Shown: positions 17,418 through 28,135 of the stretch, in pieces
How the letters are laid out: every line of letters begins with the position of its first letter
How positions within the stretch are numbered: position 1 is the first letter of the stretch
Source of the DNA: an uncultured Parabacteroides sp.
GTDB taxonomy: Bacteria; Bacteroidota; Bacteroidia; Bacteroidales; Tannerellaceae
DNA length: 64,000 bases
Assembly (NCBI GenBank): GCA_944325345.1
Contig: CALUZV010000012.1
Coordinates: forward strand, 1 to 64,000
Direction of reading: 5' to 3'
Program-made: the position numbers and the translations under genes
The notes under the pieces: model-generated
Told to the model about the DNA's origin: nothing
Database searches by the model: none
The model's input: only the letters and a program-made list of their open reading frames with translations

Positions 17418-19154
17418 TTATTTGGCTGCGTTGGCGATCCATGCGGCGACCTCATCCGCCGAGGGGTTAGGCAACTCCAGCTTGTATTTCTTATTAATCT
17501 CGCAAAGTTCCTGGCGCACCTTGTTGGGGTTGGCGTCTTTCAGCACGTCGATGGTTACATAGCCGGCTTTTTGGAGGGCCGGCACCCAGTCTTTGCTGAT
17601 GCCCAACGCTTCGTACTTCTCGGCAGCGTCTTTCTTCACGGTCTTTTCCGGACGCATCTGCGGGAAGAATAAGACTTCCTGGATGGTAGTCTGCCCCGTC
17701 ATCAGCATCACCAAGCGGTCGATGCCGATGCCGATACCGCTGGTCGGCGGCATACCATATTCTAATGCGCGCATGAAATCTTGGTCGATAATCATGGCCT
17801 CGTCGTCGCCCTTGTCAGCCAAACGCATCTGCTCTTTGAAGCGGGCCTCTTGGTCGATGGGGTCGTTCAATTCCGAGTAAGCGTTGGCCAATTCCTTGCC
17901 GTTCACCATCAACTCGAAACGTTCGGTGAGACCTGGCTTGCTGCGGTGCATCTTCGTCAGAGGCGACATTTCCACCGGATAGTCGATGATGAAGGTCGGC
18001 TGGATGAACGTGCCCTCGCAGAACTCGCCGAAGATTTCGTCGATGAGCTTGCCTTTGCCCATCGTCTCGTCGATTTCCATGTTCAGCTTCTTGCATACCT
18101 CGCGGATTTGAGCTTCGTCCATGCCTTCGAGGTCGTATCCCGTCTTCTCCTTGATGGCTTCGAGGATAGGCAGACGGCGGTAAGGAGCCTTGAAGCTGAT
18201 GGTCTTGCCATCCACTACCGTTTCGCTTGTCCCGTTTACGGCGATGCAAATCTTTTCCAGCAAGTTCTCGGTGAAAGACATCATCCAGTTGTAATCCTTG
18301 TATTGGACGTAGAGCTCCATGCAAGTGAATTCCGGATTATGGTTGCGGTCCATTCCCTCGTTGCGGAAATTCTTGCCGATTTCATAGACACCCTCGAAGC
18401 CGCCGACAATCAAGCGTTTCAGGTAAAGCTCGGTAGCGATACGCATATACATGTCGATGTCGAGCGCGTTGAAGTGGGTAATGAACGGACGGGCACTGGC
18501 ACCTCCGGGGATGGATTGCAGCGTCGGCGTTTCGACTTCCGTATATCCCGCCTCGTCCAAGACGCGACGCATCGTCTGCACGACTTTCGCACGTTTGAGG
18601 AAGATATTCTTTACGCCGTCATTGACGATCAAGTCCACGTAGCGCTGGCGGTAGCGCAGTTCCGGGTCGTTGAACCCGTCGTAGGCCACGCCGTCTTTAT
18701 ATTTTACAATCGGTAGGGGACGCAATGACTTGGCAAGGACAGTCAACTCTTGGGCATGGACGGAAATTTCCCCCATCTGCGTGCGGAAAACGAAGCCGCG
18801 GATGCCTACGAAATCGCCAATGTCCAGCAATTTCTTAAATACTATATTATAAATGTCCTTGTTTTCGCCCGGACAGATATCATCGCGCGAGATGTAAACC
18901 TGGATTCGCCCTTCCGAGTCCTGCAATTCCATAAAAGAAGCCTTGCCCATGATGCGGCGGCTCATGATACGGCCGGCGATGCTGACCTGGCGCGGTTCGC
19001 CTTCAGCGTCGTCGCGAAAGCTTTCTTTTATTTCTTTAGAAAATGCATTTGTTTTATATTCTGCTGCGGGATAAGGGTCGATACCCATTTGGCGCAACTG
19101 CTCCAGGCTGTTACGTCTTATGATTTCTTGTTCGCTCAGTTCTAATAGATTCAT
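17418..19154 (-). CDS. lysS: Lysyl-tRNA synthetase, class II
   Basis: 578 residues with an N-terminal OB-fold anticodon domain ([23 protein letters not shown]) and class II catalytic motifs: [15 protein letters not shown] (motif 2) and [15 protein letters not shown] (motif 3). It charges tRNA-Lys. It is slightly longer than the E. coli form because of a 75-residue C-terminal extension, a feature often seen in Bacteroidetes. It is the first gene of the lysS-gpsA-pgi run. Confidence 0.96.
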   Translation of the reverse strand: MNLLELSEQEIIRRNSLEQLRQMGIDPYPAAEYKTNAFSKEIKESFRDDAEGEPRQVSIAGRIMSRRIMGKASFMELQDSEGRIQVYISRDDICPGENKDIYNIVFKKLLDIGDFVGIRGFVFRTQMGEISVHAQELTVLAKSLRPLPIVKYKDGVAYDGFNDPELRYRQRYVDLIVNDGVKNIFLKRAKVVQTMRRVLDEAGYTEVETPTLQSIPGGASARPFITHFNALDIDMYMRIATELYLKRLIVGGFEGVYEIGKNFRNEGMDRNHNPEFTCMELYVQYKDYNWMMSFTENLLEKICIAVNGTSETVVDGKTISFKAPYRRLPILEAIKEKTGYDLEGMDEAQIREVCKKLNMEIDETMGKGKLIDEIFGEFCEGTFIQPTFIIDYPVEMSPLTKMHRSKPGLTERFELMVNGKELANAYSELNDPIDQEARFKEQMRLADKGDDEAMIIDQDFMRALEYGMPPTSGIGIGIDRLVMLMTGQTTIQEVLFFPQMRPEKTVKKDAAEKYEALGISKDWVPALQKAGYVTIDVLKDANPNKVRQELCEINKKYKLELPNPSADEVAAWIANAAK

Positions 19155-19182
19155 TGCGTTGTCGTTTTGTATAATATCGTGG

Positions 19183-19190
19183 CAAAAGTA
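19183..19190 (-). promoter_or_regulatory. -7 element TACTTTTG of lysS
   Basis: On the minus strand TACTTTTG lies about 29 bases upstream of the lysS ATG at 19154. No good TTG is seen at the -33 position, so the assignment rests on the -7 element alone. Confidence 0.5.
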
Positions 19191-19360
19191 AGAAAAAATA
19201 TTAGAATATGTGTCTTTTGCTTCATGTTTCTTCTCCGAACGCTTGCGGAACGCCTCTTGGAATCGGCGGAAATGATGCCATGAACAATTTTTAACTACGT
19301 ATTATCCGTTTAAAAAATAGTCCGTTAAAATAAAAATGCCCGGCGAGTGTCGCGAAACGC

Positions 19361-19390
19361 TTGCAGAGTTAGAAAGAATACCTACCTTTG
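19361..19390 (+). promoter_or_regulatory. Promoter of the SRP RNA / tRNA-Thr transcript
   Basis: TTG at 19361-19363, a 19-base spacer and TACCTTTG at 19383-19390 match the Bacteroidetes consensus exactly. The expected start, 6-7 bases downstream, coincides with the first base of the SRP RNA stem at 19396. Confidence 0.8.
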
Positions 19391-19395
19391 CACCC

Positions 19396-19491
19396 GGGTA
19401 AGTCCTACACGGCATGCTCCCTCGGAATCCCCCAGGGCTTGACCGCAGCAAGGGTACTTGGTTGTAGCGGCGCGATGTAGTAAGCTTACCC
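19396..19491 (+). ncRNA. ffs: Signal recognition particle RNA (4.5S-like)
   Basis: The 96-base segment folds end to end: GGGTAAG at the 5' end pairs with CTTACCC at the 3' end. The apical part carries the conserved bacterial SRP core AATCCCCCAGGG...GCAGCAAGGGTA, which forms the Ffh-binding asymmetric loops. It sits immediately downstream of a consensus promoter and 4 bases ahead of a tRNA gene. The RNA would partner with Ffh/FtsY in co-translational membrane targeting. Confidence 0.88.
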
Positions 19492-19495
19492 ACCT

Positions 19496-19569
19496 GCCTC
19501 TTTAGCTCAGTTGGCCAGAGCACGTGATTTGTAATCTCGGGGTCGTTGGTTCGAATCCGACAAGAGGCT
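19496..19569 (+). tRNA. tRNA-Thr (anticodon TGT)
   Basis: It has a 7-base acceptor stem GCCTCTT/AAGAGGC, a D arm GCTC...GAGC, an anticodon loop TTTGTAA with anticodon TGT (reading ACA) and a T arm GTTGG TTCGAAT CCGAC. Discriminator T; no encoded CCA. The anticodon stem has one T-T mismatch. It lies 4 bases after the SRP RNA, so both must come from one transcript and be separated by RNase processing. Confidence 0.95.
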
Positions 19570-19578
19570 CAAACAGTG

Positions 19579-19657
19579 AATGAAGAATTAAGAATAGAGG
19601 AATGAAGAATTTGGTGTAGTAAATTCTTAGTTCTTCGTTTTTAATTCTTCATTTTTT
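19579..19657 (+). terminator. Terminator of the SRP RNA / tRNA-Thr unit
   Basis: AATGAAGAATTAA at 19579-19591 is perfectly complementary to TTAATTCTTCATT at 19641-19653 and is followed by TTTTTT. It ends the stable-RNA transcript just ahead of the DUF4199 gene. Confidence 0.7.
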
Positions 19658-19663
19658 ATATCC

Positions 19664-20182
19664 ATGAGCGAAACAAAAAGCATCCTTCTATCGAGCGCCA
19701 TGCGCTACGGCCTTAGCCTAGGCATCTACTGGGTTATCAAATATCTGTTTTTCATCCTGAGCGTTTCCATGCCTTTCTTCTCCTTCGTTTATTGGGGAAT
19801 GTCGCTGGCCGTCCCGTTCATCGCCTATTTCCTGACAAAGCGCTACCGCGCGGACATCGGCGGGAACATCAGCTTCCTCCACGCTTGGCAGTTCGGCGTC
19901 TTGATTTACTTTTTCGCCGGGCTCATCGTCTCATTGATGCACTATGTTTTCTATCGCTACATTGCCGACCCGTCCCTTTTGTCGAATACGATTCAGCAGA
20001 CATTGATTCTCCTGAAAGAGATGAAAGCGGGCGAGGATGTGATAAACTCCGTCAGCCAGTTGCAGCTCACGCCTATCCACATGGCTGTCCAGGGCATCTT
20101 CAACAATGTCTTCTATGGCATCGTGCTCTCCATCCCCGTGGCGGCGATTGTTTGCCGGAACAATGTAACGGGGCGGATTTGA
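19664..20182 (+). CDS. DUF4199-family membrane protein
   Basis: 172 residues with four hydrophobic segments: YGLSLGIYWVIKYLFFILSV, FVYWGMSLAVPFIAYFLT, FGVLIYFFAGLIVSLMHYVFY and NVFYGIVLSIPVAAIV. Pattern and length match DUF4199, an uncharacterised Bacteroidetes inner-membrane family often found just before a GT2 glycosyltransferase. Here the GT2 gene is 2.6 kb further on, with a GH43 gene and an unknown gene in between. Confidence 0.75.
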   Translation: MSETKSILLSSAMRYGLSLGIYWVIKYLFFILSVSMPFFSFVYWGMSLAVPFIAYFLTKRYRADIGGNISFLHAWQFGVLIYFFAGLIVSLMHYVFYRYIADPSLLSNTIQQTLILLKEMKAGEDVINSVSQLQLTPIHMAVQGIFNNVFYGIVLSIPVAAIVCRNNVTGRI

Positions 20183-20215
20183 ATTTGAGCCGTCCCGCTC
20201 CGTTTGCAATCTTGA

Positions 20216-22473
<2,258 letters not shown>

Positions 22474-22702
22474 TTTCCTGCAATTTGCAGGACGCTTGCG
22501 ACGCCGTCGCGAGCGTCCTTACATTTGCAGAGTAACTTGCGACGGCGTCGCAAAGCCCAAAACTTTTGCAGAGCTCGTTGCGACGGCGTCGCAAGCGTCT
22601 TGTTTTTTGCAGAGTTCTTTGCGACGCCGTCGATTTAACCTTGTAAAATGTTTTATAACAAAAGACGGCGTCGCAAGCTACTCTGCAAATTGCAGGAAAC
22701 CC
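22474..22702. repeat. Palindromic array (TTGCGACGGCGTCGCAA family) flanked by its own inverted copy
   Basis: TTTGCAG recurs at 22484, 22524, 22565 and 22606, a pitch of 40-41 bases. Each copy is followed by the 17-base palindrome TTGCGACGGCGTCGCAA or its G/C-centre variant. The first unit (22474-22511) recurs inverted at about 22663-22702, so the whole block can form one large stem-loop. The core palindrome is shared with the array at 56399-56637. Confidence 0.88.
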
Positions 22703-22740
22703 TCGAAACCCGTCGCGACGCATCTGCCGCGCGCCGAGGG

Positions 22741-22770
22741 TTGGAAATTCGGAGAAAAAGCGTACTTTTG
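22741..22770 (+). promoter_or_regulatory. Promoter of the GT2 gene
   Basis: TTG at 22741-22743, a 19-base spacer and TACTTTTG at 22763-22770. The predicted start lies about 24 bases before the ATG at 22800. Confidence 0.72.
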
Positions 22771-22799
22771 CAGCCATTGATTCTAAAACGAACTTGGAT

Positions 22800-23750
22800 A
22801 TGGATATTTCGGTGGTTATACCTTTATATAATGAAGCGGAGTCGCTTCCCGAGCTTTACGACTGGATTGTGCGGGTGATGACGGCCCATAATTTCTCGTA
22901 CGAAATCATTTTTGTCGATGACGGGAGTACCGACGGCTCGTGGGATGTCATCGAGGGGCTCCGCGCAAAGTCCGACCGGGTGCATGGCATCAAGTTCCGC
23001 CGCAACTACGGGAAATCGCCCGCGCTGCATTGCGGATTCAAGAAGGCGGCGGGCGACGTGGTCATCACGATGGACGCTGACCTCCAGGACAGTCCGGACG
23101 AAATCCCGGAGCTTTACCGCATGATAACCGAGGACGGCTACGACCTGGTTTCCGGTTGGAAGAAGAAACGCTACGACCCGCTCTCCAAAACTATCCCCAC
23201 GAAGCTTTTCAACGCTACGGCCCGCAAGATTTCGGGTATCCACAACCTGCACGACTTCAATTGCGGCCTGAAGGCTTACAAAAACATCGTCATCAAGAAC
23301 ATCGAGATTTACAACGATATGCACCGCTACATCCCTTATCTGGCGAAGATTGCCGGCTTTAATAAAATCGGGGAGAAGGTCGTGCATCACCAGGCGCGGA
23401 AGTATGGCAAGACGAAATTCGGGCTGAGTCGTTTCTTCAACGGCTATCTGGACCTGATAACGCTGTGGTTCACCAGCACTTTCGGGAAAAAACCAATGCA
23501 CTTCTTCGGATTGCTGGGGAGTCTGATGTTTTTCATCGGCTTCATCGCCCTGCTGATTGTTTTGGGGATGAAATTGGCGTCGATTATCGAGGGCGACCTT
23601 CGTCCGCTGGTTACCAGCTCGCCCTATTTCTATGTCTCGCTGACGGCGATGATACTGGGGACGCAGCTGTTCCTCGCCGGCTTCATCGGGGAGTTAATCT
23701 CGAGGAGCTCGCCGAATCGGAATAATTATAAGATAGAAACGGAACTGTAA
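22800..23750 (+). CDS. GT2 family glycosyltransferase (dolichol-phosphate-mannose synthase-like)
   Basis: About 316 residues. The GT-A domain starts ISVVIPLYNEAESLPEL and includes DDGSTDGSW and the metal-binding DADLQDSPDEIPEL. Two C-terminal membrane helices follow (LLGSLMFFIGFIALLIVLGM and SLTAMILGTQLFLAGFIGEL). This is the layout of GtrB/ArnC-type enzymes that load sugars on polyprenyl phosphate. The ATG at 22800 is preferred to the in-frame TTG at 22794. Confidence 0.9.
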   Translation: MDISVVIPLYNEAESLPELYDWIVRVMTAHNFSYEIIFVDDGSTDGSWDVIEGLRAKSDRVHGIKFRRNYGKSPALHCGFKKAAGDVVITMDADLQDSPDEIPELYRMITEDGYDLVSGWKKKRYDPLSKTIPTKLFNATARKISGIHNLHDFNCGLKAYKNIVIKNIEIYNDMHRYIPYLAKIAGFNKIGEKVVHHQARKYGKTKFGLSRFFNGYLDLITLWFTSTFGKKPMHFFGLLGSLMFFIGFIALLIVLGMKLASIIEGDLRPLVTSSPYFYVSLTAMILGTQLFLAGFIGELISRSSPNRNNYKIETEL

Positions 23751-23767
23751 CTCATAACTGAAATAAG

Positions 23768-24280
23768 ATGGATTTACTTGATTTAGCAAAGAAACGTTGC
23801 TCCGTCCGCCAATACGCCGCCACGCCGGTGGAACAGGAGAAGCTGGATTATATCTTGGAGGTCGCGCGCCTCGCGCCTTCCGCCGTGAACTTCCAGCCGT
23901 GGCAATTCTTAGTCGTTTCGACGAAAGAAAATTTGGAAAAAGTACAGTCATGCTACGAGCGCGAATGGCTGAAGACCGCCCCGCTCTGCATCATCGCCTG
24001 CGAAGACCACGCCGCTTCGTGGAAGCGCGGGAGCGATGGGAAAGACCATGCCGACATCGACATCGCTATCGCCGTCGAGCATATCTGCCTCGCCGCTGCC
24101 GAACAGGGATTGGGGACATGTTGGGTTTGCAATTTCGATGCCGCCCGATGCCGCGCTCTCTTCCAGTTGCCCGATAATCTGGAGCCTGCGGTCCTCATCC
24201 CCCTGGGCTATCCGGCGGAAAGCGCGTCGGAAAGACATACGAAGCGGAAGGAAATGGAGGAAATTGTACGATATTTCTAA
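23768..24280 (+). CDS. Nitroreductase-family flavoprotein
   Basis: 170 residues. The N-terminal KKRCSVRQYAATPV and LAPSAVNFQPWQFLVV fit the FMN-binding pattern of small NAD(P)H nitroreductases, and GLGTCWVCNFD with LIPLGYPAE fits the C-terminal half. A cytoplasmic oxidoreductase with unknown physiological substrate. It starts 17 bases after the GT2 stop and lies before mntP, so the three genes may be co-transcribed. Confidence 0.88.
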   Translation: MDLLDLAKKRCSVRQYAATPVEQEKLDYILEVARLAPSAVNFQPWQFLVVSTKENLEKVQSCYEREWLKTAPLCIIACEDHAASWKRGSDGKDHADIDIAIAVEHICLAAAEQGLGTCWVCNFDAARCRALFQLPDNLEPAVLIPLGYPAESASERHTKRKEMEEIVRYF

Positions 24281-24304
24281 CTCGTAACTCATAACTCTTT
24301 CTCC

Positions 24305-24868
24305 GTGTCTCTGTTTGAAATCATCTTAATCGCCATCGGCCTCTCGATGGACAGCCTGGCCGTGTCGGTAACCGGCGGAGTCGTCTTGAAGCATTGCTCG
24401 ACGGGCAGCATCGTGAAGATAGGTTCGGTCATGGCGCTTTTCCAGGCGGGGATGACCATCGCGGGCTATCTCTGCGGACTTAGTTTCCGGCGGCTCATCG
24501 AATCCTTCGACCATTGGATCGCCTTTTTCCTCCTCCTTTATTTGGGAGGCAAAATGATACGCGACAGTTTGCAGGAAAAAGACGAGGATGCGAAAATCAA
24601 CCTCCTTTGTACGAAGACGCTTTGCGGATTAGGGCTGGCGACGAGCATTGATGCGCTGGCGGTCGGTATTTCGCTGGCCATCTTGAAGACGCCACTCTTC
24701 GATTTGGCGCTGATAGTCGCCGTCGTTACCTTCCTCTTCTCGGCCTCGGGGGTTTACTTCGGGCACAAGATAGGCGAGCGGATCGATTTGAAGCTCGACC
24801 TTATCGGAGGATTGATTCTCATCGGCATCGGCTGTAAGATACTGGTCGAGCATTTGTTTTTGGCTTGA
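24305..24868 (+). CDS. mntP: Manganese efflux pump MntP
   Basis: 187 residues with six predicted membrane helices. It carries the paired signature motifs GLSMDSLAVS and TSIDALAVGIS, each with the conserved Asp needed for Mn2+ export. It begins with GTG at 24305. No yybP-ykoY-like leader fits in the 24 bases before it, so it is probably translated from the upstream nitroreductase transcript. Confidence 0.92.
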   Translation: MSLFEIILIAIGLSMDSLAVSVTGGVVLKHCSTGSIVKIGSVMALFQAGMTIAGYLCGLSFRRLIESFDHWIAFFLLLYLGGKMIRDSLQEKDEDAKINLLCTKTLCGLGLATSIDALAVGISLAILKTPLFDLALIVAVVTFLFSASGVYFGHKIGERIDLKLDLIGGLILIGIGCKILVEHLFLA

Positions 24869-24884
24869 GGAAAAGCCTTCGGAG

Positions 24885-24948
24885 TCCTTTCGTAGGTTAC
24901 GAAAACGTTTTTCGGGGTCGCAAAGTCATTTTGTAGACTACGACGACA
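24885..24948. repeat. Short palindrome series with 20-21-base pitch after mntP
   Basis: Three dyads are centred near 24896 (TTCGTAGGTTACGAA, perfect arms), 24917 (TTTCGGGGTCGCAAA, degraded) and 24937 (GTAGACTAC). The spacing matches the other arrays in the window, but the units are more degenerate, so the call is tentative. Confidence 0.5.
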
Positions 24949-24953
24949 TATTG

Positions 24954-24990
24954 GAAGAGGGTGCATCGTTCATTATGCAACACCTTCTTT
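24954..24990. terminator. GAGGGTG-type hairpin between mntP and the island
   Basis: GAAGAGGGTGCAT pairs imperfectly with ATGCAACACCTTC and is followed by TTTT. It separates plus-strand mntP from the minus-strand HTH gene ending at 24998 and could terminate both. It resembles the hairpins at 47-80 and 56329-56358 and marks the left edge of the accessory island. Confidence 0.55.
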
Positions 24991-24997
24991 TATGATG

Positions 24998-25291
24998 CTA
25001 TTTGAACGCCTCCCGGTAATTGGCGGCAAGCATCCGCTCAATGTCCGATTCCTTGTAGAGAATCTTGCCGCCCAATTGGTAGTAGGCTATCATTCCGGTG
25101 TTGCGGTAGTCCTGCAAGGTGCGGCGGCTCACTTTCAGTCGTGCCGACACCTCCCTGTCCGTCAGGAAGCGTTCACCGCCCAAAGTCGGACGGCTGTTTG
25201 CCACAAAGTTCTCGATGCCGTCCAGCAGACGGTCAAGCGTATCGCCGAACTGGGCGACCAGCGCATGGTTCTTGGTAATCATTTCACTCAT
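24998..25291 (-). CDS. Excisionase-like helix-turn-helix protein (HTH_17), 97 aa
   Basis: The C-terminal half is a MerR/excisionase-type winged helix: RFLTDREVSARLKVSRRTLQDYRNTGMIAYYQLGGKILYKESDIERML. The start at 25291 (MSEMITKN) is chosen because longer in-frame starts would run back into the paralogous upstream gene. Such small proteins are typical of Bacteroides conjugative transposons, where they act as Xis-like factors or regulators. No integrase or relaxase is present nearby. Confidence 0.8.
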   Translation of the reverse strand: MSEMITKNHALVAQFGDTLDRLLDGIENFVANSRPTLGGERFLTDREVSARLKVSRRTLQDYRNTGMIAYYQLGGKILYKESDIERMLAANYREAFK

Positions 25292-25320
25292 TGTTACATT
25301 GGTTTTAGTGGATATTTCTA

Positions 25321-25617
25321 TTAGGTAGCCGGATTTTTTCGTCTGTTTTCTACAGGCTTGACGATGCGCATCACGTCCTCCGGCTTGTAAAACACCTTGT
25401 GGTTGATTTGCGAATAAGCCAACGTGCCGTTGTCGCGCAGCGTCTGCAAGGTTCGCGGACTGATATTGAGTTGTCGGCACACCTCTTGGTTGTCCATCCA
25501 CCCGTTCATAGACTTACCGCCCTGCTTGGCAAGGATGGCATCCACCCGTTCCGTGAAACGACTGAACTTCGCCGCCATTTCCTCAAAAGCCTCTTTCTGA
25601 ATAATCAAAATTTCCAT
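25321..25617 (-). CDS. Excisionase-like helix-turn-helix protein (HTH_17), 98 aa
   Basis: A paralogue of its downstream neighbour: GWMDNQEVCRQLNISPRTLQTLRDNGTLAYSQINHKVFYKPEDVMRIV. The start at 25617 (MEILIIQKEAF) fits the family and leaves a 300-base upstream region holding promoter-like TTACTTTGC words. The two genes form a minus-strand pair separated by 29 bases, an arrangement that recalls the paired xis2c/xis2d-type genes of CTnDOT-like elements (inference). Confidence 0.8.
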   Translation of the reverse strand: MEILIIQKEAFEEMAAKFSRFTERVDAILAKQGGKSMNGWMDNQEVCRQLNISPRTLQTLRDNGTLAYSQINHKVFYKPEDVMRIVKPVENRRKNPAT

Positions 25618-25921
25618 TGTCGATGCTGTTTTTACTGTTGATACTCGGTTTTGCCTGCAAAGTAAAAGGGTATTTTCCGTAATGCGATGGATATGCGATG
25701 AGGTGGCAGCTTGTGGCATTTTGTTGTCCTCAATCTCCACATTTCTGGTTATCACTTTACTTGGCGATGCAAAGTAAAGGCATGGTTGGCAAAAGTCAAT
25801 CACTTTGTGCTTTCGTGGAAGCATTTGGCGTTGATGTGGAAGCCTATGGCGTTAGTAATAACTAAACATAAACAAAAAAGGCTGTCTTATGACGACCTAA
25901 AATGTTATAGCAATACAGCAA
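25618..25921. other. Non-coding gap with two 21-base direct repeats
   Basis: No gene is seen. GTGGAAGC-ATTTGGCGTT and GTGGAAGC-CTATGGCGTT form two adjacent 21-base direct copies at 25815-25835 and 25836-25856. Two words reading TTACTTTGC on the minus strand (near 25656-25664 and 25767-25775) could be -7 elements for the HTH pair. Near 25880-25930, GGCTGT/ACAGCC arms may terminate the AraC gene. Confidence 0.5.
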
Positions 25922-26827
25922 TTATACAGCCACATTATTTTGAGTACGGTATTCCTTCGGCGTACACCCAACTTCTTTCTTGAAGAAACGCAGGAAGTGT
26001 TGCGGGTATTGGAAGCCAAGCATATCGGCAATCTGCTTTATGCTTGCATCTGGTTCAAGCAGGGCATTCTTAGCCATTCCGATGATTTTAAGGTGGATAT
26101 GTCCCCTTGCCGTTTTACCTGTTTCGGATTTGACCAAATCCCCAAAATAGTTGGGTGACAGGCATATCTTATCTGCAAAATACTTCACTGTGGGTAATCC
26201 TTGCTGTTTGCTCGCACCCGAATCCCAGTATTCATCTAATAATTTCTCGAAACGTACAAGCACATCGTTGTTCAATTCTTCACGAGTGATGAACTGGCGT
26301 TCGTAAAAGCGCATGCAATAATTAAGCAGCACTTCGATGTTGGAGATAATCAGCGGTTTGGAAAACTTGTCAATGGGATGCTCCAGTTCGTGGGCAATTT
26401 TGTTCATGTAGTCCTGCACAATCAACCGCTCGTCCACGGACAGATGCAAAGCCTCGTTGGACGCATACGAGAAAAAGGTATATTGCTTTATCTTTTGGGA
26501 CAATGGCGTACGGTGCAGGAAGTCAGGATGGAACAGCAGCGCATCGGCTTCCGGCACGGGACCATCCTCAATACGGTGAATGCCCACAGTCTGCCCCGGC
26601 GCAAAGCATACCACCGTTTCATCATCGAAATCATACTTCGTCTTACCATAATTGATGGTACATCCCACCGTCTTTTTCAAAAAGAGTGCATAAAAGCCGA
26701 ACGTCATCTTGTGCGTCGGCTGGTTTTCCGAGCGGTCGAAATGCACAATGTCTACCAACGGATGTTTGGTCTGAAACCCGAAAAAACGATTATATTGTTC
26801 TATGGTATCCGCTTTTATTATTTCCAT
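25922..26827 (-). CDS. AraC-family transcriptional regulator
   Basis: 301 residues. The C-terminal 100 residues hold the double HTH: LPTVKYFADKICLSPNYFGDLVKSETGKTARGHIHLKIIGMAKNALLEPD... and the second helix pair ASIKQIADMLGFQYPQHFLRFFKKEVGCTPKEYR. The N-terminus resembles a cupin-type sensing domain (VVCFAPGQTVGIHRIED). It is divergent from the hydrolase operon that starts at 27068 and is its likely regulator; the ligand is unknown. A TATATTTG -7 element lies at 26855-26862 on the minus strand. Confidence 0.9.
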   Translation of the reverse strand: MEIIKADTIEQYNRFFGFQTKHPLVDIVHFDRSENQPTHKMTFGFYALFLKKTVGCTINYGKTKYDFDDETVVCFAPGQTVGIHRIEDGPVPEADALLFHPDFLHRTPLSQKIKQYTFFSYASNEALHLSVDERLIVQDYMNKIAHELEHPIDKFSKPLIISNIEVLLNYCMRFYERQFITREELNNDVLVRFEKLLDEYWDSGASKQQGLPTVKYFADKICLSPNYFGDLVKSETGKTARGHIHLKIIGMAKNALLEPDASIKQIADMLGFQYPQHFLRFFKKEVGCTPKEYRTQNNVAV

Positions 26828-27034
26828 GTTTGTAAACGACTAAATTTTCAACGGCAAATATACACTTTTATCCAATATCTCTAAAATGCCATAGCGTAAA
26901 AGGCGTAATTCAGGTATCTTTTTCTGTATTATATATACCTTGCTGATATTCAATGACGCAACAAGCTAAACTAAATCCGTGTTTGAGGTACTTCTATCCG
27001 TTGTCCGGGTATCGGGTAATATAAATGTAGCGGC

Positions 27035-27042
27035 TACTTTTG
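27035..27042 (+). promoter_or_regulatory. -7 element TACTTTTG of the island operon
   Basis: TACTTTTG lies 25 bases before the hydrolase ATG at 27068. No TTG is found at the expected -33 position, as might be expected of a promoter that depends on the divergent AraC activator. Confidence 0.55.
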
Positions 27043-27067
27043 CATCATCATACTAAAAGAACGAAAT

Positions 27068-28126
27068 ATGAATATCAAGACTATCATTGCAACAGGTATG
27101 TTAGCCGTCAGCGCAACAGCCTTTGCTCAAAACGGACAACAAGAGATGAAGTTTCAAGAAGAACAACTGAACTTGACGATGGAATGGGACAAGACTTTCC
27201 CGCAGAGCGACAAGGTGAAACACAGTAAGATAACTTTTCATAACCGCTACGGCATCACGCTTGCCGCCGACTTGTATATTCCCAAGAACACGGAAGGCAA
27301 ACTCCCGGCGATTGCCATAAGCGGCCCGTTCGGTGCGGTGAAAGAACAATCATCGGGGCTGTATGCCCAAACATTGGCAGAGCGTGGCTTCCTGACCATT
27401 GCCTTTGACCCATCGTTTACTGGTGAGAGCGGTGGACAACCGCGCAGCGTAGCTTCTCCCGACATCAATACGGAAGATTTCAGTGCGGCGGTGGATTATC
27501 TTGCTACACGTAACGATGTGGATGCGGAGCGTATCGGCATTCTCGGCATTTGCGGTTTCGGCGGATTTGCCATCAATGCGGCAGCGATGGACACACGCAT
27601 CAAGGCAACGGTAGCTTCCACGATGTACGACATTTGCAGGGGAGCCTCCAAAGGTTATTTCGATGCCAACGACAATGCCGATGCCCGCTACGAAATGCGC
27701 AGGCAGATGAATGCCCAACGTACTGAAGATTATCGCAACGGTACATATAAACGTGGCGTAGCGAACCCAAAACCTGCCGATGACGCGCCACAATTCCTGA
27801 AGGACTATTATGATTATTATAAGACTCAGCGCGGTTATCATCCCCGCTCCATTAACTCCGGCTTGGGCTGGAATGTCACATCTTCGCTTTCGCTCATCAA
27901 TATGCCCATCCTGTCGTATGCAGACGAAATTCGCAGTGCGGTCTTGATAGTGCACGGCGAGAAAGCTCATTCACGTTATTTCGGTGAAGACGCTTTCAAG
28001 AAGCTGAAGGGGGACAATAAGAAACTGTACATTGTGCCGGGAGCCAGCCATACAGACCTGTACGACAATCTGGATAAGATATCGTTCGACAAGATTGAGC
28101 AGTTCTTCCATGAGTATTTGAAATAA
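27068..28126 (+). CDS. Exported alpha/beta hydrolase, dienelactone-hydrolase-like, atypical nucleophile elbow
   Basis: 352 residues with a signal peptide (to TAFAQ). The fold is indicated by YGITLAADLYIPKNTEGKLPAIAISGPFGAVKEQ, the elbow region RIGILGICGFGGFAINAAA and a late catalytic-His region PGASHTDLYDN. In related proteins the elbow reads CASGG with Ser as nucleophile; here it reads CGFGG, so Phe sits at the nucleophile position. Activity may depend on the nearby Cys or be absent. It is the first gene of the AraC-linked operon. Confidence 0.82.
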   Translation: MNIKTIIATGMLAVSATAFAQNGQQEMKFQEEQLNLTMEWDKTFPQSDKVKHSKITFHNRYGITLAADLYIPKNTEGKLPAIAISGPFGAVKEQSSGLYAQTLAERGFLTIAFDPSFTGESGGQPRSVASPDINTEDFSAAVDYLATRNDVDAERIGILGICGFGGFAINAAAMDTRIKATVASTMYDICRGASKGYFDANDNADARYEMRRQMNAQRTEDYRNGTYKRGVANPKPADDAPQFLKDYYDYYKTQRGYHPRSINSGLGWNVTSSLSLINMPILSYADEIRSAVLIVHGEKAHSRYFGEDAFKKLKGDNKKLYIVPGASHTDLYDNLDKISFDKIEQFFHEYLK

Positions 28127-28135
28127 TCCCTTAAA

